Shown piece after piece: positions 26,201-32,334 of a stretch of 35,785 bases of DNA (positions are counted from its first letter, which is position 1; the number at the start of each line of letters is the position of its first letter). A model generated the notes under the pieces. The model saw only the letters and a list, made by a program, of their open reading frames with translations, did not search any database and had not been told where the DNA came from. A program made the position numbers and the translations under genes. This DNA comes from Oligosphaeraceae bacterium (lineage in GTDB: Bacteria > Verrucomicrobiota > Lentisphaeria > Oligosphaerales > Oligosphaeraceae). The DNA lies in the NCBI GenBank assembly GCA_012515455.1, contig JAAYYJ010000203.1, positions 1 to 35,785 of the forward strand. The letters run 5' to 3'.

Positions 26201-26472
26201 CCATGCAGACGGCCGTCTGCAATGCCCGCCTGGAAGTGCATTATGCCGAGGGCCAGCCACAGTGCTGTGAGCTGCGCCAGCCGGATAATTTCGATGACTT
26301 TCTGCTGCCGGTTTATCAAAAACAGAATGAGGCGGTGTATGTGGGGGCCGGCACCCATGCGCTGGTGCAGGTCATCCGCCTGGACCCGCAGCGGGAGCTC
26401 TGCTGCTTCCGGGCCGAAGCAATCGCCAATGAGGTGATTCTGGATGTGCTGGCCTTGACTCTGGCGCGCTGA
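23248..26472 (+). CDS. DUF4450 protein, putative (alpha/alpha)6-barrel glycoside hydrolase
   Basis: A 1074-residue protein. The opening HYTYTPEGMSIFGSRERFNR and VLYGGH matches the start of DUF4450 proteins (YTPEG followed by RFNRALYG). Residues about 10-330 are beta-rich; about 340-720 are helical with aromatic and acidic loops (RVWWDGADRPDLDHEG, TWISDGHSYNGAGCAQAS, HVLSGQGGSDGGDIDF) like an (alpha/alpha)6-barrel glycosidase; about 720-1074 are beta domains, the last possibly sugar-binding. Asp and Glu residues in these loops are candidates for catalysis but cannot be assigned. No signal peptide is visible. It is coupled to the M28-like gene by ATGA overlap and convergent with the SGNH hydrolase across a terminator. 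DUF4450 members are thought to be glycosidases; the substrate is unknown. Confidence 0.75.
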   Translation: MTAHYTYTPEGMSIFGSRERFNRVLYGGHQHDEHQERYFTFAGDTPIFMGAASDYSQDTWCYQAKNGVLLSGLALTEGYAGGGSHDIYSSWFHDCSDVLTTWRSGYITYRLSRFSPYFPQVMVDMAVYPLIHEDGFLVQYDITTDQRVIFCAGFGGITKFFGRFDHPTSKRRDFSPEDCTDNQAEVLSDHAAISGPNGVRMQLKADFPCEYSLTTAEALAAPSPGLFLGQHPGPAVVVRVKAVIPAHSRFRGHLLVLRNNCPERLRSLLGDGDLDRITRSMIRDKHAMVSFHTPDAQLDATVPDTVIALDASFHGQSFYHGAIGYHAPFLGWRGWYAPVLLGWSDRVRSAIESHFATITRSEGQERVWWDGADRPDLDHEGTQYHHLQNSSGHLTALLHRDDIYDMQEVAVDMTLFYLQNSADLETGGKIYDRLLEILSWEARILDPDGDGLYQNFLNTWISDGHSYNGAGCAQASIYNFTANLVTARLGRKLGREVRNQEVLADQILQALYRYLWLPKEGILAESIDRIGNRLLHPSPELSTTYLAINAGVVNAPQAWSMLRWTERNCRSIRTVGRGGRLYFSSNWLPKKYSTCGIFSAENACLALAYYRCGQPEKAFEIVQGLLDAFALSPYPGSITHVLSGQGGSDGGDIDFTDVSSCYLQLLLEGLWGVRFQLLEEVIYLTPQLPPDWEAAELNLPAVSLSYHRRGNCETLLAVVEHPARKVFTLPLRQAKIEQLLLNGKSIPYTVIPGWKRSFLQCETSICGKIELKVYAAEAPYPRLRQHELTLFPGNQAVIAVDDGVIDHLEAPEGLLQNVSTSPQERIVRIITEQAGLYDCLVRSGEVFLPLTIEVRNLPRLEEPLEISRLEFLPLEQFCNCALTEIHQQEFRSPRPQGYSIGMRLNGRYAWEWNHFGHNALQVDDTLLRKCGGVFATPAGWQFATPPQGRNAACVSLWDNFPTSLEIPLSGRARALAVLYCGSTNAMQTAVCNARLEVHYAEGQPQCCELRQPDNFDDFLLPVYQKQNEAVYVGAGTHALVQVIRLDPQRELCCFRAEAIANEVILDVLALTLAR

Positions 26473-26510
26473 AAAAAACGCCCCGGCCGGGAATTTCTCC
26501 GGTCGGGGTG
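26472..26510 (-). terminator. Intrinsic terminator between convergent genes
   Basis: CCCCGGCCGG (26481-26490) pairs with CCGGTCGGGG (26499-26508) with one G-T pair, extended by two outer pairs, loop of 8. On the minus strand seven T residues follow (26478-26472), ending the SGNH hydrolase transcript. On the plus strand no T run follows, so help for the DUF4450 transcript is uncertain. Confidence 0.85.
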
Positions 26511-26542
26511 CAGTTTCGGCGTCAGGTCCAGGTCCGGTCCGT

Positions 26543-27160
26543 TCAGCGCGGCAGTTTCCAGGCTTCGATAATAGCCTCGGCCAGGAGCTTGTTGCTGGCG
26601 GGGGTCAGGTGCGTCCCGTCCCGGGTCAGCAGCAGCCCGCGGTGTCCGGGATTACGGGACCATTCCTGGCGGAAGACGGTGTCAAAGGGCACCAGACGGC
26701 AGCCGCATTGATCCGCCGCCGCCCGGGCGGCCAGGCAATATTCGGCCAGGATGTCGCCCTGCTCAAAACCGGCTGGGCCCTCAAAAAAAGCCGCCGGGGT
26801 GCAGATGGAAATCTTCCTGATGCCCTTCAGCTTGGCCAAGTGGCACATCCAGACCAGATTGCAGCGGTAGGCCTCGACGCTGACGGTGGGCTCGTCGGCC
26901 CAGCGCCCGCGCCCCACCGCGGCGTCGTTTGCGCCCAGGAAGATCAACAGCGCCTGGGGGTGCAGGTCCAGGACATCGCTTTGGAAGCGGGTCAGGGCCC
27001 AGGGCGTCTTGTCGCCGCCGCGTCCGCCGTTGATGATTTTGTAGTCCGGCAATGATTTCTGCAGGATGCTGACATATCCATCGGTTGCGGCCGTGAGGCT
27101 GTCGCCAAAGCAGATCACGGTGTCATTTTTGTCCAGGAACGGCTGACTGAAATCCAGCAT
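26543..27160 (-). CDS. SGNH/GDSL-family hydrolase
   Basis: A 205-residue esterase-fold protein with the four SGNH blocks: Ser21 in FGDSLT, Gly in NGGRGGD, Asn78 in LGANDA and the Asp181-x-x-His184 pair in RDGTHLTP. Such enzymes hydrolyse esters, often acetyl groups on sugars or lipids. ATG at 27160 has AAGGAG 5 bases upstream. No signal peptide is present, pointing to the cytoplasm. It follows the DUF362 gene by 23 bases on the same strand and ends at the terminator 26472-26510, so it is probably the last gene of a minus-strand transcript. In a glycan-use setting a deacetylase role is plausible but not shown. Confidence 0.9.
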   Translation of the reverse strand: MLDFSQPFLDKNDTVICFGDSLTAATDGYVSILQKSLPDYKIINGGRGGDKTPWALTRFQSDVLDLHPQALLIFLGANDAAVGRGRWADEPTVSVEAYRCNLVWMCHLAKLKGIRKISICTPAAFFEGPAGFEQGDILAEYCLAARAAADQCGCRLVPFDTVFRQEWSRNPGHRGLLLTRDGTHLTPASNKLLAEAIIEAWKLPR

Positions 27161-27183
27161 TTGTACTCCTTGTCTCAGTTCGG

Positions 27184-28287
27184 TTAGTTAACTTCTCGCA
27201 AGGTATATTCGGGGCTGCCGCAACCCAGCTGCTGCAGCGCCCGCACCACCACGAAGGGGTCCTTGCCGTGCACCTGCTCGAAGAGATGGTGCTGGTCAGC
27301 CGGATTGACCTGATATTGTGCCGGCAGGGCGCCGGGGATCAGATTTTCCGTCTTAATCAAGTCCAGCGCGGCGCTTTCGATGGCCACGATGTCGCGCCCG
27401 GCCAGGATGCCGATGTCCGGCACCAGTGAGGGTGTGGTCATGCCCCAGCAGTCGCAGAAGATGGTGATGTCTTTGAGCAGGCTGATGAACAGCACATTGC
27501 CAGGAGCGAAGGTTTTCAGCACTTCGGCGGTGGTCCGGGCCATGCCCTGCTGGAAAGCCTCGTAGCCGCCGCCGGACATGCTCAGGGCCTTCTGCGGGCA
27601 GATCAGAACACAGTGCTGGCAGAATTTGCATTCGTGGAAATTGAATTTGGGCGGTTCGCCGGGGGCGCAGGAGATGGCGTTGCTGGGACAGTGGGCCGCG
27701 CAGAGGCCACAACGGTTGCAACGTTCATCGTCGCGGTCGATGCCGCCTTCAAGACGATGCAGTTTGCGGCGGGTGCTGTGCACCACCGCACCCATGGACA
27801 AATTTTTGGAGGCGCCACCGAAGGCGCAGCAGCCGTGCCCCTTGAGATGGGAAAAATCCACCATTGCGTCCACATCGACGATTTCGCCGGCCAGCTCCAC
27901 TTCCTCCACCCCCCGGAAGGGCGGATCAATTTTGCGGCGGTAGAAATATTTGTCGCAGGTACCGGCCACGGGGACGATCTGGCAGCCGATGGTCTCGCTG
28001 GTGTATCCCCGTTCGGCGGCATGCCGGACGGCGTTAGGGCCGTCGCAGACGAAGACCTCAGCTGCGCCAGCTTGATTGAGCTTGCTGACCAGCTGGCGTA
28101 CCAGATAAGGATGGATGGTCGAGAAACCGTATCCGCCGCCGAGATGCATCTTGATGGCGATGCGTTTTTCCCTGGCGAAGGCGGGCAACTGCAACTGGTC
28201 CAGCAGGCGCAGCCATTTGGCGCCGATGCTGTTGCCAGGTTCAAGGTCGATGCCGGGGTATTTGGCGAAAAGCAGTTCTGAACTCAT
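27184..28287 (-). CDS. DUF362 protein with two [4Fe-4S] ferredoxin motifs
   Basis: A 367-residue protein. Residues about 40-175 form the DUF362 domain (VDFSHLKGHGCCAFGGASKNL, in two parts: VDFSHLKGHG and GGASKNLSMG). Two CxxCxxCxxxCP clusters follow, Cys190/193/196/200 and Cys220/223/226/230, which should bind two [4Fe-4S] centres and carry electrons. The last 130 residues (DCWGMTTPSLVPDIGILAG) are typical of the family. The redox partner and reaction are unknown. The start at 28287 has no clear Shine-Dalgarno; it follows the rlmD-type gene by 47 bases and precedes the SGNH hydrolase by 23, so co-transcription is likely. No signal peptide is present. Confidence 0.9.
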   Translation of the reverse strand: MSSELLFAKYPGIDLEPGNSIGAKWLRLLDQLQLPAFAREKRIAIKMHLGGGYGFSTIHPYLVRQLVSKLNQAGAAEVFVCDGPNAVRHAAERGYTSETIGCQIVPVAGTCDKYFYRRKIDPPFRGVEEVELAGEIVDVDAMVDFSHLKGHGCCAFGGASKNLSMGAVVHSTRRKLHRLEGGIDRDDERCNRCGLCAAHCPSNAISCAPGEPPKFNFHECKFCQHCVLICPQKALSMSGGGYEAFQQGMARTTAEVLKTFAPGNVLFISLLKDITIFCDCWGMTTPSLVPDIGILAGRDIVAIESAALDLIKTENLIPGALPAQYQVNPADQHHLFEQVHGKDPFVVVRALQQLGCGSPEYTLREVN

Positions 28288-28334
28288 GGGCAGGGCCTGC
28301 GGGTTGGGGGTGGTTCGGTTGCGGGGCAGGGGTA

Positions 28335-29567
28335 TTATTGCCCGGACTGCAAGGCGACTGCAGTCTCAAAGTGGGCTGTCCTGGGAAACATATCGAAGAG
28401 GGCGAGCTTATCCAGGCGGTAATAGCCGTCGGCACAGAGCGCCTTCAGGTCACGGGCCAGAGTGGAGGGATTGCAGGAGACATAGAACAGGTGGGCGGGG
28501 CGGGCATGGCGCAGAGCCTCGAGCACTTTGCCCTGGCAGCCGGTGCGCGGCGGGTCCAGCAGGACCAGGGTCTCGGCAGCCGGGAATTGACGCAGGACGC
28601 CAGGCAAGGCGTGTTCGGTGGAGTCTTTAATGATCCGGCAGCCCAGTGACAGCTTGCCCAGGTTATGGGCTGCGGCCTCGCCGGCCTGACGGTCATTTTC
28701 GATGAGCACCCGTTCGACATAGTCTTTTTTGCCGGTCAGGGAGAAAGTCCCCACCCCGCTGTACGCATCCACAAAAACTTTCGCCTGGAGTTCTTTGGCC
28801 CAGCGGTGTACTCTGCTCACCAATTCGGCAGCGACCTCCGGGTTCACCTGCCAGAAGCTGCCCAATGGCACGCTGAATTCCTGGCCGCAGAGTTCCTCCC
28901 GCAGCCAGGAGATATTCACTGGTGCCTTGCCGAAGTAGAACTGGCAGTCGCCGGTCGAGCTGGCCCGCAAAGTCAGGGGCGCCGGCGGCTTCTTCCTGGC
29001 ATTCTGCTTGCCCCAGGCGCTGTGCACAGCCTTGGCGATATTGCGGTTGATGACGGGCATAGCCAAGGGGCATTCCCGGACGGTGAAAAAAGTCTGGTTG
29101 TCGGTCAGGCAGTATCCGTACGACAGGCGCACGCCTTGCTGTGCTTCCAGAGCCACGAAGGGCTCCAGGCGCAGTTTGTTGCGGTAGCCGTAGAGCTTGG
29201 GTGAGGCGAAGCAGCAATCCAGGGGCGGCAGGTCGGAAAAGCCGCCGATGCGGTGCAGCAGGTCCAGGAGCTGCTTCTGCTTGGCCGCCAGTTCAGCCCG
29301 GTATTCCAGGTGCTGGTAGACACAGCCGCCGCAGCGCCCGAAGTGCCGGAAGGGCGGTTCCACCCGGTCCGGGCTGGGAGAGAGGACCTTCGCCACCTTG
29401 CCCCGGATGTAGGATTTTTTGATTTCGCAGATTACCACCTCGACAGTCTCGCCAATAGCGGTGCCGGGCACGAAAATCACCGGACCATCTTCGGTACGGG
29501 CGACTCCATCGCCGCCGAAGGCGAGATCGGTAATGTCGACGGTGAGGGTGTTACCAACGGATAACAT
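28335..29567 (-). CDS. rlmD: TRAM-domain 23S rRNA (uracil-C5)-methyltransferase, RlmD type
   Basis: A 410-residue SAM-dependent RNA methyltransferase of the TrmA/RlmC/RlmD group. The N-terminal TRAM domain (1-60) is followed by the iron-sulfur region FGRCGGCVYQH (Cys79, Cys82) with Cys166 in ECPLA. The fourth ligand expected six residues before Cys79 is Phe73 (codon at 29349-29351). The SAM site DAYSGVGTFSL, LLDPPRTG, and the catalytic Cys in VSCNPSTLARDL are intact. Which uracil it modifies (RlmD or RlmC position, or tRNA) cannot be told from sequence. ATG at 29567 has AGGAAG upstream. It lies 31 bases after the DAHP synthase gene and 47 before DUF362, on the same strand. Confidence 0.9.
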   Translation of the reverse strand: MLSVGNTLTVDITDLAFGGDGVARTEDGPVIFVPGTAIGETVEVVICEIKKSYIRGKVAKVLSPSPDRVEPPFRHFGRCGGCVYQHLEYRAELAAKQKQLLDLLHRIGGFSDLPPLDCCFASPKLYGYRNKLRLEPFVALEAQQGVRLSYGYCLTDNQTFFTVRECPLAMPVINRNIAKAVHSAWGKQNARKKPPAPLTLRASSTGDCQFYFGKAPVNISWLREELCGQEFSVPLGSFWQVNPEVAAELVSRVHRWAKELQAKVFVDAYSGVGTFSLTGKKDYVERVLIENDRQAGEAAAHNLGKLSLGCRIIKDSTEHALPGVLRQFPAAETLVLLDPPRTGCQGKVLEALRHARPAHLFYVSCNPSTLARDLKALCADGYYRLDKLALFDMFPRTAHFETAVALQSGQ

Positions 29568-29598
29568 AATGTTCTTCCTGGGCTGGCTTCAGCACGGT

Positions 29599-30669
29599 TC
29601 ATTCCTGTTGTCGGATTGATTCCTGGCGGATGCGGTTGAAAATATCGCGGATGAAGGCGTCAGAGAGTCCGCATTGCTGTCCGTATTCGTGGGCCTGTTG
29701 CAGGACCCGGTTCCAGCGGCTGGACTGCAACGGCAGCAGCCGCAGCTCTTTTTTTACTGCCCCCAGGCGCTGGGAGAGCTTCAGGCGGGCCGCAAAATTC
29801 TCCAGCAGCGCCTGGTCGATGCGGTCGATTTCCAAGCGCAGGCTTTGCAGCTCCATTTCGGCAGGGTTCTCGGGCTGTCCCAGGGGTTTCAGGCGCAGAC
29901 TGGAGAGCAACTCCCCGAGCTGTTCTGGATTGAGCTGCTGTTCCACGTCGCTGAGAGCCCGGCTGGGGTCGTAGTGGGTCTCGACCATCAGGCCGTGGTA
30001 ATCCAGGTCCATGGCCTGCTGGCAGATATCCTGGATCATGCTGGCATTGCCGGCGATATGGCTGGGGTCGCAAATATAGGGCAGGGACGGGAATTCGCTG
30101 CGGAACTTCCGGGCCAGTTCCCATTCTGGCTCGAAGCGCCATTTGCTCGGCCGGCGGTGCACGAAGCCGCGCAGGATCACCCCGAGTTTTTTCACCCCTT
30201 TGTTCTGCAGGCGTTCCATGGCCCCGAACCAGACTTCCAGGTCGGGGGTGATGGGATTTTTCACCAGCACCGGCTTGTCGACCCCAGCCAGGGCATTGGC
30301 CAGCTCCTGTACTGCGAACGGATTGACCGTGGTTCTGGCACCGATCCACAGCACGTCAATATCAGCTTGCAGCACTTCCTTGAGCTGTTGCGGAGTGGCG
30401 ACCTCGACTGCCAGCTTCAGGCCAGTCTCCTGCCGGACTTCCTGCAGCCATTCCAGGGCGACATTGCCGGTGCCCGCAGCAGCCTCCAGGTGGCTGCGCG
30501 GCGTCCAGACCCCGGCCCGGAACAGATGCACCGGGTAGGAACGCATGGCGTTGGCGGTGAGTAGGAGTTGCTCGCGGCTCTCCGCACTGCAGGGGCCGGC
30601 GATGATCAGCGGTTGTCCTGGCTCGACCGGGAATCCCCATTGGCTGAAAACTGGTGAGTAGTTGCTCAT
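29599..30669 (-). CDS. Bifunctional DAHP synthase/chorismate mutase
   Basis: A 356-residue fusion acting at two steps of aromatic amino-acid synthesis: condensing PEP with erythrose-4-phosphate, and converting chorismate to prephenate. Residues 1-255 are a DAHP/KDO8P-type synthase with IIAGPCSAES (22-31), RAGVWTPRS (51-59), VLVKNPITP, GVILRGF and YICDPSHIAGN, the last holding metal-ligand residues. Residues about 265-350 are an AroQ-type helical chorismate mutase (LRLEIDRIDQALLENFAARL and KLSQRLGAVKKE). This domain order is common in Bacteroidota-type enzymes. No strong Shine-Dalgarno precedes the ATG at 30669. It follows the epimerase-like gene by 63 bases and precedes rlmD by 31, giving a likely operon of mixed functions. 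Confidence 0.95.
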   Translation of the reverse strand: MSNYSPVFSQWGFPVEPGQPLIIAGPCSAESREQLLLTANAMRSYPVHLFRAGVWTPRSHLEAAAGTGNVALEWLQEVRQETGLKLAVEVATPQQLKEVLQADIDVLWIGARTTVNPFAVQELANALAGVDKPVLVKNPITPDLEVWFGAMERLQNKGVKKLGVILRGFVHRRPSKWRFEPEWELARKFRSEFPSLPYICDPSHIAGNASMIQDICQQAMDLDYHGLMVETHYDPSRALSDVEQQLNPEQLGELLSSLRLKPLGQPENPAEMELQSLRLEIDRIDQALLENFAARLKLSQRLGAVKKELRLLPLQSSRWNRVLQQAHEYGQQCGLSDAFIRDIFNRIRQESIRQQE

Positions 30670-30732
30670 CTGGTGTCGCTATTGCTGGCTGAGGGTGGGA
30701 TGATCTGGAGCAATTGCTCCAGCGCTGCTTAT

Positions 30733-31767
30733 TTACAGCAGGGCGGCAACATGCTGGCTGAGGCCCTGGCAGAGGCTGGTGGAGGGTGCGGGCAGGCGGT
30801 CCGAGCGCAGTTTGTGCAGGTCGTAGATGCGGTGGCAGAGGAACGACAGATGCTCCGGATGGGCTGCGAGATACTCCAGGACGGGTACTTCCTTGACCTT
30901 CAATTCGCAACCGAGCAAATCGGCGATGATTTGGTAGTACCGCACTGATTCGACGATATCCGGCCCGGCGCATTGATAAATCTGGGCAGCGGACAGCGGG
31001 GCAGCGGGGCAGCTCAGGATGATCCGGGCCAGGTCGCGGGCGAAAATTGGCTGCTGCAGGAATTTTCCGGCGCCGACCAGTTCGAGTTCCTCACCTCGCC
31101 GGATGCGGTTGATCAGCTCAGGGTCACGGCCGTGTTTGGGCAGGCAGCCCAGTTTGGAGCCGGGGCCGTAGATGTGACAGGGGCGCAGGATAGTCCATTG
31201 GCTGAAATGCTCCGCCGCCCGGAAGAACTCCAGCTCGCACCGGCGTTTATTCGCGCCGTAGCTGTCGTCTTCCAGAAAATGGCAGTTTGACTCCGGCTGG
31301 GGGAAGCGTCGTTTATCCGGTTCGAACACGAAATCGCTGGAGATGAAGACCAGCCTGGCGCAACGGCTGGCGAACAGGCTGACATCCTGGCGGGCGTCTT
31401 CAGGCAGGTAGCCGATGCAGTCCACCACTAAATCGTAGGTGCTGTCTGGGGGCAGGGCGGCCTCCAGGGCACCGCGCTGGCGACGGTCCGCCAGCAGGCT
31501 TTTCACCCCGGCGGGGATCGGGCGTTGACCGCGGGTGACAATGGTCACCTCATAACCGGCTTGCAAGGCTTCTGCGACCACGGCGCCGCTGACAAAACCA
31601 CTGCCGCCGAGAACCAGAATCTTCATTTTTTCCGGTAGGGATACGGGTTGCGGCTGTGCCGCCTCGCAGCGGTCCAGCAACGGGAAATTGCTGTTGAACT
31701 GGTATTGAGGCAAAGAATGCAGTCTGATGCAGAGTTTCTCCTCGATCGTTATGGACCGGGTATCCAT
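30733..31767 (-). CDS. NAD(P)-dependent epimerase/dehydratase-like protein (extended SDR)
   Basis: A 344-residue protein. The Rossmann core begins MKILVLGGSGFVSG (residue 48 onward), with the GGxGFxxG nucleotide motif, then VDCIGYL, FISSDFVFE and SYGANKRR, the YxxxK catalytic pair. Family members alter nucleotide sugars or related compounds using NAD(P). The start at 31767 is chosen for its strong AGGAGGT 7 bases upstream. This adds 47 residues (SITIEEKLCIRLHSLPQ and more) ahead of the usual opening; a shorter start at 31626 has only GGAAAAA. Whether the extension is made is uncertain. It heads the minus-strand run that continues with the DAHP synthase gene. No substrate can be assigned. Confidence 0.85.
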   Translation of the reverse strand: MDTRSITIEEKLCIRLHSLPQYQFNSNFPLLDRCEAAQPQPVSLPEKMKILVLGGSGFVSGAVVAEALQAGYEVTIVTRGQRPIPAGVKSLLADRRQRGALEAALPPDSTYDLVVDCIGYLPEDARQDVSLFASRCARLVFISSDFVFEPDKRRFPQPESNCHFLEDDSYGANKRRCELEFFRAAEHFSQWTILRPCHIYGPGSKLGCLPKHGRDPELINRIRRGEELELVGAGKFLQQPIFARDLARIILSCPAAPLSAAQIYQCAGPDIVESVRYYQIIADLLGCELKVKEVPVLEYLAAHPEHLSFLCHRIYDLHKLRSDRLPAPSTSLCQGLSQHVAALL

Positions 31768-32334
31768 CGCGCTGACCTCCTGAGCTGCTTGGTTATTGCC
31801 TATACAATACATTATTTTTCGTAAATAGACAGTCTGAACCACCAGAATTGGGATAATTTTGCATTTGCAGGCGCTTTGGCTAGGGTTATAGTAAATAGTC
31901 CCAACAGTGTCAGCCGGGCGCCCCGTTTACTTTTCTTGCGGCAATCGTGCTGGACTGGGTAGCGCCGCATGCGGCTGAACCCTGGTTTTTGCCGCTGCAG
32001 CAGTGCTATATTCTGCAGTATTGCCAGGCGCAAAGCGAGGTTCCCGCAGGCAGGGTACGGTTTGGGAACGATTGGGTGCGGGTTCTGCGGTTTCTATCCG
32101 GCCTGTGCGGCTGAATTTTGGCGGAGTTGTCGTCTAGGGTATTGTGCAGCGCCTCCGAGGGCAGGTCACCTTTTTTTATGCCGGTCCCAGCGCCGCAGCC
32201 GCAGCTGACTGCCGCCCCTGAGGTCGGATCAACTGATAACGGACGATTACGGTTGCGCTGGAGAGCTATTTCTGGCCTGCGACAGATTTTTTGATCCTGA
32301 ATTTTGCTGCTGAAAAACATCTTGGAGGTGTTGA
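31768..32334. other. 567-base divergent non-coding region
   Basis: No convincing gene is seen between the epimerase-like gene (minus) and the DUF4091 gene (plus); short open frames have no ribosome-binding site or family features. It contains a 12-bp perfect palindrome GCCGCATGCGGC (31964-31975), the pair GTTCCC/GGGAAC and CCCGCA/TGCGGG in the 32040-32095 stretch that can form competing stems, and a T7 run at 32171-32177 with no good stem before it. It may hold promoters for both flanking genes, but none is clear. Confidence 0.5.
31794..31809. promoter_or_regulatory. Inverted repeat TATTG-N6-CAATA near the epimerase start
   Basis: TATTG (31794-31798) and CAATA (31805-31809) are inverted around CCTATA, 27 bases upstream of the chosen epimerase start. 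This is where a promoter or operator would lie. No regulator gene is adjacent, and a 5-bp repeat in AT-rich sequence can be chance. Confidence 0.25.

Noticed and set aside
31812..32320. Several short open frames in the divergent gap (up to 104 codons)
   Set aside because: No ribosome-binding site, no hydrophobic or family pattern, and high Arg/Pro/Ser content typical of chance frames.
31843..32334. Search for a tRNA, RNase P RNA or tmRNA in the long gap
   Set aside because: No T-psi-C-type arm with matching acceptor stem and no conserved RNA core was found; a GGTTCAGCC string lacks the other arms.
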